A DNA stretch of 64,000 nucleotides from Nocardia terrae (GCF_009760405.1 NZ_WRPP01000013.1:124001-188000); one strand, 5' to 3'; positions 16,274 to 25,556 are shown, counted from the first letter of the stretch. The notes: generated from the letters alone by a model not told the origin. Numbers and translations are program-made.

Positions 16274-17371
16274 GTGAATGTGAGGCAGGCCACGGGCGGG
16301 CGGCGTCGGGTTGGGATCGGCGAGCTGTCGCGGCTGACCGGGGTGCCCGTGCGGACGATTCGGTTCTATTGCGACGAAGGGGTTTTGGCGGCGGAGCGGA
16401 CTTCGGGTGGGCATCGGGTCTTCGATCCGGCGGTCGCCGTCGAGCGGGTGGTGCTGGTACGGCGGTTGCGGCGACTCGGGCTCGGGCTCACGGCGATCGT
16501 GGAGGTGATGGGCGGCTGCGATGTGGTGGACGCGGTGGAGGCCGAGCGACGCGCGGTGGACGAGGAACTGGCCGCGTTGCTGCGGCGGCGGGAAGCGCTG
16601 ACCGCGGTCGCCGAGCCGCGGCGGGTCCATGCGTCGATGGTGGCGTTCTGGCGCGGGCTGCTCGAACCGCTGCCGCCGGACCTGTTCGAGGCGTTCCTGG
16701 TGATGAACGTGCCCGCGCCGCCGGCCGGGCGGGACGCGCGTCGGCTGGTGGCCTATGCCGAAATCGGCGGGGTGCTCGCGGATCCCGGGCTGCGGACCGC
16801 GGTGTCGCGGCAGCTGTGGCGGACGGATCCGGGCGGTATCCGGCACCCGCGCGCGCTGCTCGTCGGCGTCGCCGAGGCGTGTCAGGAGGTCGACGTCCTG
16901 CTGCGGGCGAGCGCATCGCCCCGACCCGGGCCCGCTCTGGATCGGTTCGTGGCCGCGCACGCCGCGGCGCGCGGCCTGCGCGACACTCCCGCCTTCCGGC
17001 GGCTGTTGCTGTCGGGTGCGACCGATTCCGATCAGCGCATCCATCGGTACTGGGACCTGACCGGCGAGATCACCGGGACCACCACGACGGGTGCGGCACA
17101 GCACTGGCTGTTGCTGGCGCTGTGCCGATCCGCTTACGCGTCAGGAGTTCTCGCTGGCGGTGTCGGAGAGCCAGTTGCGCAGCCAGGCGGTGGCGGTGGT
17201 GCCGCTGCCGTCGACGACGTAGCGGGGGTAGGACTGGTGGACGCCGGAGGCCAGGAAGGTCTGGACCTGGCGCAGCCACTGCTCGCCCGCGGGGTCGTCG
17301 GCGGGGGCCGAGAGAATCGCGGACCAGCCCGGCATCAGGGCCTCGGCGAGGATGGACTGGAAGGTCAGTAG
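16274..17371 (+). CDS. MerR-family transcriptional regulator
   Basis: The N-terminal winged helix is clear: RRVGIGELSRLTGVPVRTI then RFYCDEGVLAAERTSGGHRVFD, about residues 11-60. A long coiled helix with two RRLRRLGLGL turns follows, then an all-helical effector region to about residue 285 (TTTTGAAQHWLLLALCRSAYA). GTG 16274 follows GGTGGAGG; other GTGs are nearby. The open frame runs on to 17371, overlapping the convergent cutinase gene by 231 bp. The last 75 or so residues are Gly-rich and look like antisense reading of that gene. Either the genes truly overlap or the natural stop near 17140 has been lost. Confidence 0.75.
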   Translation: MNVRQATGGRRRVGIGELSRLTGVPVRTIRFYCDEGVLAAERTSGGHRVFDPAVAVERVVLVRRLRRLGLGLTAIVEVMGGCDVVDAVEAERRAVDEELAALLRRREALTAVAEPRRVHASMVAFWRGLLEPLPPDLFEAFLVMNVPAPPAGRDARRLVAYAEIGGVLADPGLRTAVSRQLWRTDPGGIRHPRALLVGVAEACQEVDVLLRASASPRPGPALDRFVAAHAAARGLRDTPAFRRLLLSGATDSDQRIHRYWDLTGEITGTTTTGAAQHWLLLALCRSAYASGVLAGGVGEPVAQPGGGGGAAAVDDVAGVGLVDAGGQEGLDLAQPLLARGVVGGGRENRGPARHQGLGEDGLEGQ

Positions 17372-18082
17372 GTAGCTGGGGATCTGCAGCGGATCCTGTG
17401 CGGTCAGCTGGGTGAGCAGGCCCGCGGAGCGGCCGGCGAGATCGTCGGTGGGGACCGAGCAGTAGAGGTCGCCCGCGGCGCAGAAGGTCCGCACCTTGGG
17501 GCTCAGCCAGCCGAAGCCGCCCGCGCGAGCGCCGCCCGCGCCGGTGCCGGGGACCTGGGGGCCCACGATGGCGTCGGTGGGGGAGCGGCGGGGATCGGAG
17601 AGCAGGCCCACCGCGGCCACCTTGTCGGGCGGGACCACGCCGAGGCCGGTGCCGATCTCGGAGGCCAGGTCACCGGCCGCGTCGGCCCCCTGGCTGTAGC
17701 CGATGAGCGCGAAACGCGTTGCGTCGCAGCGCGATGCCATGCTCGACATGAGCCCGCGCGCGGCATCGACGGCGGCGTGCTTGGACTGGCCGTAGACCTC
17801 GCCGTCCCAGGGGAAGGCGGTGGCCGGGTAGGCGACGTAGTCGGTGCGGACCGTGCCGGGCAGGCCGCGGGTGACCTGGGCGAGCATGCCCTGATGCGGG
17901 TCGTCCTTGGAGGTCTCCCAGGTGCCGGGGACGGCGATGACATTGAGGCCCGGGCAGTCGGCGGGGGCGGCCGCGGCGGGCGGTGCGCCGAGCGCCGTGC
18001 AGATTCCGGCGGCCGCCGCGAGGGCGGCCACGCCGCTCAGCGTTGTGAAGGATCGCACTGTTCGAATGGACAAGGTCCACAT
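17141..18082 (-). CDS. secreted cutinase-family esterase
   Basis: 313 residues with a signal peptide (SFTTLSGVAALAAAAGICTA, cleavage near AAAAPADC). The mature part begins CPGLNVIAVPGTWE. The nucleophile elbow GYSQG places Ser at residue 130. The Asp lies in FCAAGDLYCS, where two Cys flank it as in cutinases, and the His is probably in GVHQSYPRYVVDG. This is the Culp/cutinase-like group of mycolate-containing actinobacteria, acting on esters or lipids outside the cell. It is divergent from the XRE regulator, with a 364-bp spacer. Confidence 0.88.
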   Translation of the reverse strand: MWTLSIRTVRSFTTLSGVAALAAAAGICTALGAPPAAAAPADCPGLNVIAVPGTWETSKDDPHQGMLAQVTRGLPGTVRTDYVAYPATAFPWDGEVYGQSKHAAVDAARGLMSSMASRCDATRFALIGYSQGADAAGDLASEIGTGLGVVPPDKVAAVGLLSDPRRSPTDAIVGPQVPGTGAGGARAGGFGWLSPKVRTFCAAGDLYCSVPTDDLAGRSAGLLTQLTAQDPLQIPSYLLTFQSILAEALMPGWSAILSAPADDPAGEQWLRQVQTFLASGVHQSYPRYVVDGSGTTATAWLRNWLSDTASENS

Positions 18083-18446
18083 CCCTTGTTCGGCTCGTTC
18101 GGTCGACTTCGAGGCGAAGATACCAAAGGAACTGGCTGGTCTGGCGGTGGTCGGGGCAGAAACGCCGAGAGCCGGACAAACCGGATTCGTGAACTGTCCG
18201 AAGGTTTTCGGTGCGGTGAATTCCTTCGAATTCCGAGAGCGGCGTCACTTATGCGGAACCGCTGTTGCTGTGAGTCGAGCTACTCGCGGTGCCGACCGTT
18301 TGCCGATTCGAATCCGCTATGGCCGATCGGGCCGTTCGTTGCGCGACACGCCACCGGAATTTGTGGGAACATCCCTGCTTGGGAGTTACCCCGCCGACCA
18401 TTCCGAACGGTGCGCAGGCGGGGTTTCGGGAAGGGAACCGATATTG
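18083..18446. other. divergent intergenic region (364 bp)
   Basis: This spacer between the cutinase gene and the XRE regulator should hold the promoters of both. It has no open frame of good composition. I see no strong palindrome. Confidence 0.4.
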
Positions 18447-19232
18447 ATGGCGGGCCGCACGGGCGATTTCGGAAAACGTTCGGGAATAACGCTTCCCACC
18501 TTCGGCGACCTGCTGCGGCGGCTGCGCGAGGATCGCGGGGCCTCCCGGGAGCGGCTGGCCTTCGGGGCCGGGGTGAGCGCGAGCTACATCACCCAGCTCG
18601 AGAAGGGTGGGAAGGGCAAACCGACGCAGGCGGTGGTGGCGGCGCTGGTGCGGTGCCTGGAGCGCTGGAAAACGCTGTCGGCCACCGAGCTCCGTCATCT
18701 CCAGGATCTGGCGGGCCTGGCGCCCCAGGGGTATCCGACGGTCGAGGAGTTGCGGAATTCGCTCGGTGAGGACGCGCTGCGCACTCTCGCCATGCATCGG
18801 CCGAATCTGGCCGCCCTGTACGACACCCGGGGAAATGTGCTGGCGGGGAACGAGGATTGGGCGGCCGCCTTCCCCGGTCTGCGCGAGGATGGAAATCTCT
18901 ATCGCTGGATGTTCGCGGACCCGGTGGCCCGACATGTGCTGTACGAGTGGGAATTCGAGGTCCGGCAGGCGGTCGGCTGGTTGCGTGGAATGGTGGGCGC
19001 GGCACCCGATCCCGCCGGATTCGACGAATTGATGGCCGAGCTGGGCCGTTTTCCCGCATTTCGTGCTTTCTGGTGCGAGGGCGGCGTGGGATTCGCGCCG
19101 CCGGTGCGCACCCTGCGACTGCGGGATCGAAATACGGATGTGGTCCGCCAGATCCGGGTGCAGGTCGGATTATTGCGTGACACCGTCCACGTGGGTCACA
19201 TCATCGCGACGGTGGGGCTGCTGCCGGGGTGA
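18447..19232 (+). CDS. XRE regulator with MmyB-like ligand-binding domain
   Basis: 261 residues. The helix-turn-helix is LPTFGDLLRRLREDRGASRERLAFGAG split by VSASYITQLEKG (about residues 15-60). From about residue 100 the MmyB-like PAS-related domain follows (HRPNLAALYDTRGNVLAGNEDWAAAFPG, then NLYRWMFADPVAR), known to bind fatty-acid-like ligands in this family. The start ATG 18447 follows AAGGGA. It overlaps the convergent oxidoreductase gene by 32 bp. It probably controls a neighbouring oxidoreductase or the divergent cutinase. Confidence 0.85.
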   Translation: MAGRTGDFGKRSGITLPTFGDLLRRLREDRGASRERLAFGAGVSASYITQLEKGGKGKPTQAVVAALVRCLERWKTLSATELRHLQDLAGLAPQGYPTVEELRNSLGEDALRTLAMHRPNLAALYDTRGNVLAGNEDWAAAFPGLREDGNLYRWMFADPVARHVLYEWEFEVRQAVGWLRGMVGAAPDPAGFDELMAELGRFPAFRAFWCEGGVGFAPPVRTLRLRDRNTDVVRQIRVQVGLLRDTVHVGHIIATVGLLPG

Positions 19233-19701
19233 GGATCACGACCGGGATCTCGCGCTCGGTCCAGGCCTGGTAGGTGTCGAAGTCGGCGTAGGCCGCCACC
19301 AGGCGGGGCCACAGGCGGGCGCGCTGTTCGGGATCGGCGGTGACGGCGTGGACCGCGAAGCGGCGGGGGCCGATCTGGATGTGGGTGTCGGGGTGGGCGA
19401 CCAGGTTGCGGTACCACTGCGGGTGCTTGGGCAGGCCGCCCTGGGAGGCGACCACCACGGTGTCGGGGCCGTCGGAGATGTAGAGCAGGGGAACGGTGTA
19501 GACGGTCGCGGTCTTGCGGCCGCGATGTTCGAGCAGCAGCGTCGGCACGGGTTTGCGGAACCCGGCTCCGATGCGCCACTTCCCGCCGATCCGGCCGCCG
19601 GTGCGCCGGTATATCCAGACCTGCGCTCTGCCAACGTATTTGAAGATCTTGGGCAGGACGGGGGAGTCGAGTTGAGCGGGCCGGGGCGGGATCGTGGTCA
19701 T
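19201..19701 (-). CDS. F420-dependent (Ddn-type) nitroreductase-family protein
   Basis: 166 residues of the deazaflavin-dependent split-barrel family. Landmarks are WIYRRTGGRIGGKWRIG, LLLEHRGRKTATVYTVPLLY and the VVASQGGLPKHPQWYRNLVAHP signature that contacts F420, then the C-terminal ARLWPRLVAAYADFDTYQ. It reduces an unknown substrate with F420H2. The ATG at 19701 follows GGAAGCC on its strand. Its 3' end overlaps the XRE gene by 32 bp. Confidence 0.88.
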   Translation of the reverse strand: MTTIPPRPAQLDSPVLPKIFKYVGRAQVWIYRRTGGRIGGKWRIGAGFRKPVPTLLLEHRGRKTATVYTVPLLYISDGPDTVVVASQGGLPKHPQWYRNLVAHPDTHIQIGPRRFAVHAVTADPEQRARLWPRLVAAYADFDTYQAWTEREIPVVILTPAAAPPSR

Positions 19702-19845
19702 GGGGCTTCCTTTCGCGCCTCATGACCATACAGTCATCGTCATGTGTGTATGGTCACGGAGGGCTCATGGAGCGCGCGTGGCCACCGAGCGACTCTGCGA
19801 AATCGAGTATCGACGACTGTCGCGGCGGGGCACGGAGATTCGCAG

Positions 19846-19921
19846 CTATCTCTCGAGATAGAGAGCGCCCGCAATTGTTTCACGTGACTGAACACGTGCT
19901 TCTAATGACCTGGGGTATGTT
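19846..19921 (+). promoter_or_regulatory. regulatory region of the MACPF gene
   Basis: In the 302-bp gene-free stretch 19702-20003 there is an inverted repeat CTATCTC-TC-GAGATAG (19846-19861) and two CACGTG palindromes at 19881 and 19893, 12 bp apart, on one face of the helix. A -10-like TATGTT lies at 19916-19921. The stretch is visibly AT-richer than its surroundings. Confidence 0.4.
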
Positions 19922-20003
19922 TTCTTAATTCCTTGGAGTTCAACGTGTTTCGACCGTGTAAACCCTACCATTGCCGTGGGGACGACAACGGAAGGATCAC
20001 ACC

Positions 20004-21587
20004 ATGTCGTTGATACCCGGGGCATCCGCGGTCGGTCGCGGATTCAATATCTTGGGGACCTACAGCACCAAATCCCTCATGCCGCAGATCATCGCCCTCG
20101 GTCCGGACGATGGCACGTTCGAATATCCGCCGACCGGGATCACCTATCAGGTGCCACAGAATGCGCAGGCCGTGCAGTCCACGCATACCACCGGTTCGTC
20201 CTATGTATACAGCACGGTCGAGCAGTTCCAGTCGCATTTCTCGAGCAAGGCCGGGGTCAAGGCGTCCTATGGCGCGTTCAGCGGCCAGTTCGATGTGGCC
20301 TACCAAAAGACCGTAAATACCGACCAGTCATACTATTACGGCATTTATGAAGCCGATTACACCGCGTGGGACCTGTTCCTCAACGACAGTTCTCCCGACG
20401 CGCAGACTCCGGCCTTCCGCAACGACCCGGACGTGAAGAACCTGCCCGACAACTTCACGCCGCAGAATCAAGAGCAATTCTTCGCGGTGTTCCGCAAGTG
20501 GGGAACGCATTTCGTCGGCTCGGTCGTCGTGGGCGGCAGCCTGGACTACTACGAGGCGGTGCAGACCAGCTACTCCTCGAACCAGCAGTCGGTGAGCGCC
20601 AATATCCAGCTCGAGTACAAGGCCGTGTTCACCTCGAGCAAGGCCGAGTCCAAGACGCAGTGGGACGAGCTCGGCAAGACCTGGTCCAACAGCCGGCTGG
20701 TCACGGTCAGCGCCACCGGCGGCGACAACTCGATCCTCGACGCCCTCAATCCCAGCTACGGCGACAATCACGTCGGCATCTTCACCCAGTGGTCGAATGC
20801 GGTCATGAGGAATCCGGCGGTCATCGAGTTCCGGCTGAAGCCGCTGACCGACCTGTTCTCCGGCAATCAGGCCGGCGCGGTGTCGGATGCGCTCGAGGCG
20901 TACACCAACGGCGCGATCCTGGTCTTCGCCGACACCGATTACACCCCGGGCCTGGCGCCCGGCGGCGGCAATGTGTCCACCGATTGGGGCATCATCGCCA
21001 ATGGCAATGTGGCAGTGGTGTCGCCGCCGGTGGAACCGCCACCGCCCTACGTCGTCGCACCGGGGCAGGTCGCGCCCGTCGGCGGATATCAACTGGCGCT
21101 CTATGATCCGCACACGTATGAGCCGATCATGGTCCACCTCTATTACCAGACCTACGTACCGCAGACATTGAAACCGAATCCGTCGATCTATCACGCCATG
21201 ATGACCGATTTGAACAAGGTCACCCAGCACGGATATGTCGCCGCCGTCAGCGGTTTCGGAGTCGACCTGCAGAACTACCCCACGCAGGAATTCTCGCACT
21301 GGCTGATGAGCATCGGCGCGACCATGGATCCCTGGAAGAAGTTCAAGGGCTATTCCGACAAGGCCGGATCGTGCTGCTATGTGGTGCTGGGCAAACAGGG
21401 ATCGGTCCAGGGGCACGCCGTCGAACTCATGCAGGCGGTGTACTCGCCGTCGAACTGGATGGAGCAGCCGTATCTGTTCAATATGAATCCCTCGGTGCTC
21501 GGGCTGACCTATGCCCGCACCGCCAGTAAGGTCGCCGGGCAGCACGGCTACGGCTCGCTCGCACTACCGGAGGCGGGCCCGCAGTAG
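20004..21587 (+). CDS. MACPF (perforin-fold) domain protein
   Basis: A 527-residue protein with the membrane attack complex/perforin signature W-G-T-H-F-x6-G-G (residues 166-178). Upstream, TTGSSYVYSTVEQFQSHFSSK and the Tyr-rich strand fit the first transmembrane hairpin region; after the signature comes a long helical/beta region to about residue 330. A Pro-rich linker (VVSPPVEPPPPYVV) then joins a C-terminal domain of about 170 residues that I do not recognise. No signal peptide or membrane helix is seen, so export, if any, is not by Sec. ATG 20004 follows GGAAGGA. MACPF proteins oligomerise into pores; whether this one does is inference. Confidence 0.88.
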   Translation: MSLIPGASAVGRGFNILGTYSTKSLMPQIIALGPDDGTFEYPPTGITYQVPQNAQAVQSTHTTGSSYVYSTVEQFQSHFSSKAGVKASYGAFSGQFDVAYQKTVNTDQSYYYGIYEADYTAWDLFLNDSSPDAQTPAFRNDPDVKNLPDNFTPQNQEQFFAVFRKWGTHFVGSVVVGGSLDYYEAVQTSYSSNQQSVSANIQLEYKAVFTSSKAESKTQWDELGKTWSNSRLVTVSATGGDNSILDALNPSYGDNHVGIFTQWSNAVMRNPAVIEFRLKPLTDLFSGNQAGAVSDALEAYTNGAILVFADTDYTPGLAPGGGNVSTDWGIIANGNVAVVSPPVEPPPPYVVAPGQVAPVGGYQLALYDPHTYEPIMVHLYYQTYVPQTLKPNPSIYHAMMTDLNKVTQHGYVAAVSGFGVDLQNYPTQEFSHWLMSIGATMDPWKKFKGYSDKAGSCCYVVLGKQGSVQGHAVELMQAVYSPSNWMEQPYLFNMNPSVLGLTYARTASKVAGQHGYGSLALPEAGPQ

Positions 21588-21709
21588 CGTCCCTCCGCGG
21601 ATTCTTACCCGCCTTTGTCATCGGTTTGAATCCGGTTTGATCTCCGGTGCGCAGGATGCCTGTGAGCCGCTCGGAAGTGCCGGGCGGGCACGGGTGAGGG
21701 AGTGACCGA

Positions 21710-23209
21710 ATGCGCACCGGAGTGCGGGCATGGGCGAGTTTCGCGGCGGTCGCGGCCATTACGGCCGGTTTGATCACGGGATGCGATGCGGGAGCGAAGA
21801 ATTCGAATGCGGCAATCCCGTGGTGTCCGACGGTGGAGGGCTACGCGGTGGACTGCGGCAGTGTGTCGCGGGCGCTGATCGAGGGGCGGCCGGACCTGGG
21901 GACCGTCGACGTGGGGTACGCGCGGATCAAGAATCGCGGTGCGGGACCGGCCGCGGGCACCATCCTGCCGAACCCGGGCGGGCCGGGAGTACCGATGATC
22001 TCGCATGCCGCGGAGGCGGTCCAGGTCACCGCCGATCTGCTCGCCGACCACGACGTACTGCTCATCGATCCGCGCGGGACCGGGGTGTCGGGGGCGATCG
22101 ACTGCGGCGTGGGAGCGGACGAGTTCCAGCTGGGAACCCGTGCGCAGCAACGTGATGCGGTCGCGCGCTGCGCGGATCGGCTGGGGGACAGGGCGGCCGC
22201 GTACACCACCGCGGCCACCGTCGACGACTTCGACGCCGTGCGCGCGAAACTGGGGATCGACAAGGTGATTCCGTACGGCATCTCCTACGGGACCTTCCTG
22301 ATGCCGGTCTACGCGCAGCGGCATCCCGAGGCCATCGCCTCCATGGTGCTGACCGGTGCCTACGCGTCCGATCACGACCCGTTGCAGCGGCCCAACGCGG
22401 CGGCGGTCTCCCTCGCGCTGCAACGGATCTGCGATCGCAGCCGCGCGTGTGACGGCGCGACGGCGGTCGAGGATCTGCGCACGGTCGCCGCCCGACTGCG
22501 CGAGCATCCGCTGCCGGTGGCCGCGAAGCAGCCGGTGGTGGTCGACGAGGCGAAGCTGGCGACCTTGGTGTTCGAGGCGGCGACCAGCAGTGTCGGGGCC
22601 GCCCCGCAGTCCATGACCCCGCTGGGCATGCTGCCCGCCGCTCTGCACGCGGCGGTGCGCGGCGATGACGCCGGGCTGACCGAGTTCGTCCGGCTCACCA
22701 CCGAGGAGCCGGCCTACGAGAACATCGGACTGTATATGACGCTGTCCTGCAACGACTATCCGCCGCTGTGGTCACGGGAGGCCGCGTTGCCGGAGCGGGA
22801 GCGGCAGTTCCGGCAGCGGGTGGCCGCCGCGGCGGGCGAGTTCGGGGCGTTCAGCGCCGAGGGCTTCGTCGCGGGGCAGCGCGACGGCGGCGACGTCTGC
22901 CTGCGCTGGCCGGGGATCGCGGGGCATCAGCGGCCGGACCAGGTGACGACCCCGATGCCGGACATCCCCGTGCTGGTGCTCTCCGGTGACCTGGACGCCG
23001 TCACCCCCGATGCCAACGGCAAGCAGCTGGCCGCGAAGTTCGCGCGCTCGACCTTCATCTCGGTCCCGAACACCGGGCACGTGCCGGATCTCGAGCCGTC
23101 CGGCTGCGTGAGCGGAATCGTGGCGCGCTTCGTGCGGACGGGCACGGTGCAGGGCGCGGAGTGCGTCGCGTCGGTTCCGCCGATCGTCGTGGCCCCGGTC
23201 ACGAACTGA
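21710..23209 (+). CDS. secreted lipoprotein alpha/beta-hydrolase (S33 tripeptidyl-peptidase-like)
   Basis: 499 residues. A lipoprotein signal ends at the lipobox LITGC (Cys near 25). The catalytic layout of the SlpD/SlpE-like S33 group is present: PNPGGPG oxyanion loop, IDPRGTGVSG, nucleophile GISYGT, Asp in LSGDLDAVTP and His in VPNTGHVPD near the C terminus. It likely cleaves peptides, or esters, outside the cell. The two-component system starts 13 bp after its stop and may be co-transcribed. Confidence 0.87.
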   Translation: MRTGVRAWASFAAVAAITAGLITGCDAGAKNSNAAIPWCPTVEGYAVDCGSVSRALIEGRPDLGTVDVGYARIKNRGAGPAAGTILPNPGGPGVPMISHAAEAVQVTADLLADHDVLLIDPRGTGVSGAIDCGVGADEFQLGTRAQQRDAVARCADRLGDRAAAYTTAATVDDFDAVRAKLGIDKVIPYGISYGTFLMPVYAQRHPEAIASMVLTGAYASDHDPLQRPNAAAVSLALQRICDRSRACDGATAVEDLRTVAARLREHPLPVAAKQPVVVDEAKLATLVFEAATSSVGAAPQSMTPLGMLPAALHAAVRGDDAGLTEFVRLTTEEPAYENIGLYMTLSCNDYPPLWSREAALPERERQFRQRVAAAAGEFGAFSAEGFVAGQRDGGDVCLRWPGIAGHQRPDQVTTPMPDIPVLVLSGDLDAVTPDANGKQLAAKFARSTFISVPNTGHVPDLEPSGCVSGIVARFVRTGTVQGAECVASVPPIVVAPVTN

Positions 23210-23222
23210 CGGGTGGCCTGCG

Positions 23223-23936
23223 ATGACGAGGTCCGCCACCGATCAGACTGGCGCGGTGACATCAGCGAAAGTGCTCGTGGTCGAGGACGATCCGAATGTG
23301 CGCAGCACCCTGGACCAGCTGCTGCGGTTCGAAGGGTACGAGGTGCGGCTGGCCGGGGACGGCCGGGAGGCCCTCGACCTGCTCGAGACCGACCGGCCGG
23401 ATCTGGCGGTGGTGGATGTCGTCATGCCGCGCATGGACGGGCTGTCCCTGTGTCGGACCCTGCGGCGGCGCGGGGATCGGCTGCCGATCCTTGTGCTCAC
23501 CGCGCGCGGCCAGGTCGGCGACCGGGTGGCCGGACTCGACGCCGGCGCCGACGACTACCTGGCCAAGCCGTTCGACACCGAGGAACTGCTGGCCCGCCTG
23601 CGAGCGCTGTTGCGGCGCAGCGCACCCGACGAGCCCGCGGTGCTCGCGGCCGCCGATCTGACCCTGAACCCGGCGACCCGCGAGGTCCGGCGCGGGGATC
23701 GACTGCTGGACCTCACCCGCACCGAGTTCGACGTGCTGGAGCTGCTGCTGCGCAACGCGCCCGTCGTGCTCACCAGAAGCCAGATCTACGAACACATCTG
23801 GGGCTTCGACTTCGACACCGAATCGCGGTCGCTGGACGTGTACATCGGCTACCTGCGCCGCAAGACCGAGGAGGGCGGCGGGTCCCGCTTGATCCAGACC
23901 GTCCGCAATGTCGGCTACACGGTGAAGGCGGTGTGA
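23223..23936 (+). CDS. OmpR-family response regulator (MprA-like)
   Basis: 237 residues. The receiver domain has the acidic pair in VVEDDPNVR, phosphoacceptor Asp at about 65 (VVDVVMPRMDG), Thr in LTARG and Lys in AKPFD. The C-terminal winged helix starts near residue 140, with LTRTEFDVLELLLRNAPVVL and a final TVRNVGYTVKAV. It is partnered with the downstream histidine kinase by a stop-start overlap. Confidence 0.95.
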   Translation: MTRSATDQTGAVTSAKVLVVEDDPNVRSTLDQLLRFEGYEVRLAGDGREALDLLETDRPDLAVVDVVMPRMDGLSLCRTLRRRGDRLPILVLTARGQVGDRVAGLDAGADDYLAKPFDTEELLARLRALLRRSAPDEPAVLAAADLTLNPATREVRRGDRLLDLTRTEFDVLELLLRNAPVVLTRSQIYEHIWGFDFDTESRSLDVYIGYLRRKTEEGGGSRLIQTVRNVGYTVKAV

Positions 23937-25336
23937 TGCGCACCCGGCTGACCTTGGTCGCGCTCGCGACGACGGTGGCGGCCATCCTGATCGCCATGCT
24001 GACCGCGTACCGCAGCGTGTCGCCGCTGATCGCCGATCAGGTCGAGCGGGGGCTCGAGGATCGGGCCGCCACCGTGCGGTCACTGCTCGACGCGGGCGCA
24101 CCGCTGCCGGTGCGGCCCGACACCACCGAACAGCTGCTGTTGCCCGACGGCACCGTGCGGGTGCTGACGCCCGGCCGAGAACCCTTGCCGGTCAACGATT
24201 CCGACCGGGCCATCGCGCGCACCGGGCAGGGCGGGTCGTCGACCGAGGTGGAGATCGGGTCGCAGACCCACGGCGTGATCACCGAGCCCCGGCCCGGCGG
24301 CGGCGCGCTCATGGTCGGCCAGAACTACTCGGAGGTGCTGCGCATCGATCGCGAATTCTTCTGGCGCACCGCCTCGATCACCGTGGCCGCGGTGCTGGCG
24401 GCGGCCGTGATCAGCTGGCTCGCCATCGGCGCGGTACTGCGCCCGATGCGCCGCCTGGCCGCCGCGACCCAGCGCATCACGACCACCCGCGACCTGTCGA
24501 CGGTGCTGCCCGACGCGGGCCGCGACGAGGTCGGCGAACTCACCCGCGACTTCAACGCCATGCTCGCCGCCCTGAGACTGTCGCGTGCACAACAGCATCG
24601 ACTCGTCCAGGATGCCGGGCACGAGTTGCGCACGCCGCTCACTTCCGTCCGCGGCAGCGCCGAGCTCCTACAGCGCGCGCAGGGCAGGCTCGGCCCGGCC
24701 GACGAATCGCAGGTGCTGACCACCCTGGTGCAGGAGGCCAAGGCGCTCGACGCCCTGGTCGGGGAGCTCGTCGAACTCGCGACGGACCAGCATGTCACCG
24801 AACCGACTGCGCCACTGGAGCTTTCGGTGTTGGCCGAAGACTGCGCCCAGCGTTTCCGGCGCCGTACCGGCCGTGTCATCACGGTGCGCAGCGAGGCCGT
24901 CTCCCCGCGTTCCGCGGCCACTGCCTCGGTCCCTTCGGATCGGGCTGCGACCGATCCGTCGGCTGCCTCCCGCGACGCGGAAGCCGTCGGGCAGGCCGCG
25001 GCCGCGGCGACCGTCCTCGCGCGACCCAGGGCGCTGGCTCGCTGCGTCGACAACCTGCTGGACAATGCCACCAAGTTCAGCCCGGCAGACACCGAGGTCG
25101 AAGTCCGGGTCCGCGGAACCGAATTGGCGGTGCTGGACCGCGGCCCCGGCATCGACGCCGCCGACCAGCGAGCCGTCTTCGACCGCTTCTACCGCGCCGA
25201 CCGCACCCGCGCCACGCCGGGCTCGGGCCTCGGCCTGGCCATCGTGCACGACATCATCACCGCCCACGCGGGCACCGTCTACACCGCCGACCGCCCCGGC
25301 GGCGGAGCCGAAGTCGGCTTCCAGCTACCGGGCTGA
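23936..25336 (+). CDS. sensor histidine kinase (MprB-like)
   Basis: 466 residues. Two membrane helices (about 5-25 and 140-165, TVAAVLAAAVISWLAIGAVL) enclose an outside sensor loop of about 110 residues. A HAMP domain (LRPMRRLAAATQRITTTRDL) leads to the dimerisation helix with His at about 229 (DAGHELRTPLTS). The ATPase boxes are N (NLLDNATKF), G1 (DRGPGID), F (FDRFYRAD) and G2 (GSGLGLAIV). An Ala/Ser-rich insert sits in the ATPase domain (about 320-355). It signals through the preceding regulator. Confidence 0.95.
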   Translation: MRTRLTLVALATTVAAILIAMLTAYRSVSPLIADQVERGLEDRAATVRSLLDAGAPLPVRPDTTEQLLLPDGTVRVLTPGREPLPVNDSDRAIARTGQGGSSTEVEIGSQTHGVITEPRPGGGALMVGQNYSEVLRIDREFFWRTASITVAAVLAAAVISWLAIGAVLRPMRRLAAATQRITTTRDLSTVLPDAGRDEVGELTRDFNAMLAALRLSRAQQHRLVQDAGHELRTPLTSVRGSAELLQRAQGRLGPADESQVLTTLVQEAKALDALVGELVELATDQHVTEPTAPLELSVLAEDCAQRFRRRTGRVITVRSEAVSPRSAATASVPSDRAATDPSAASRDAEAVGQAAAAATVLARPRALARCVDNLLDNATKFSPADTEVEVRVRGTELAVLDRGPGIDAADQRAVFDRFYRADRTRATPGSGLGLAIVHDIITAHAGTVYTADRPGGGAEVGFQLPG

Positions 25337-25487
25337 CGAAGCCCGCGATACACGGCTCATCGACTCGGCTCAGGCCGGCCATCGTGAATCCGGTGAGATC
25401 CGGCGCGCCCCTGTTGTGCCGGGTCCGAAGGAACGTGGGGTGGGGTCGGGGATGTCGGTTGCCGGTTGACCGGGGCGGAGGAATGGG

Positions 25488-25520
25488 GAAACCCCGGGGC
25501 GTAGCCTGCCCCGGGGTTTC
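25488..25520. terminator. strong hairpin terminator
   Basis: A perfect 13-bp stem GAAACCCCGGGGC / GCCCCGGGGTTTC with a 7-nt loop. It is placed to stop both the kinase transcript (plus strand) and, 36 bp beyond the second tRNA-like unit, the minus-strand transcript that carries the permuted tRNA-like RNAs. Confidence 0.75.
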
Positions 25521-25556
25521 GGTGGCCACCCATTTGCGGCACGCCGACACGTTTAA

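Noticed and set aside
19722..19928. Small plus-strand frame before the MACPF gene
   Set aside because: No ribosome site or protein-like composition; it overlaps the palindromic regulatory region.
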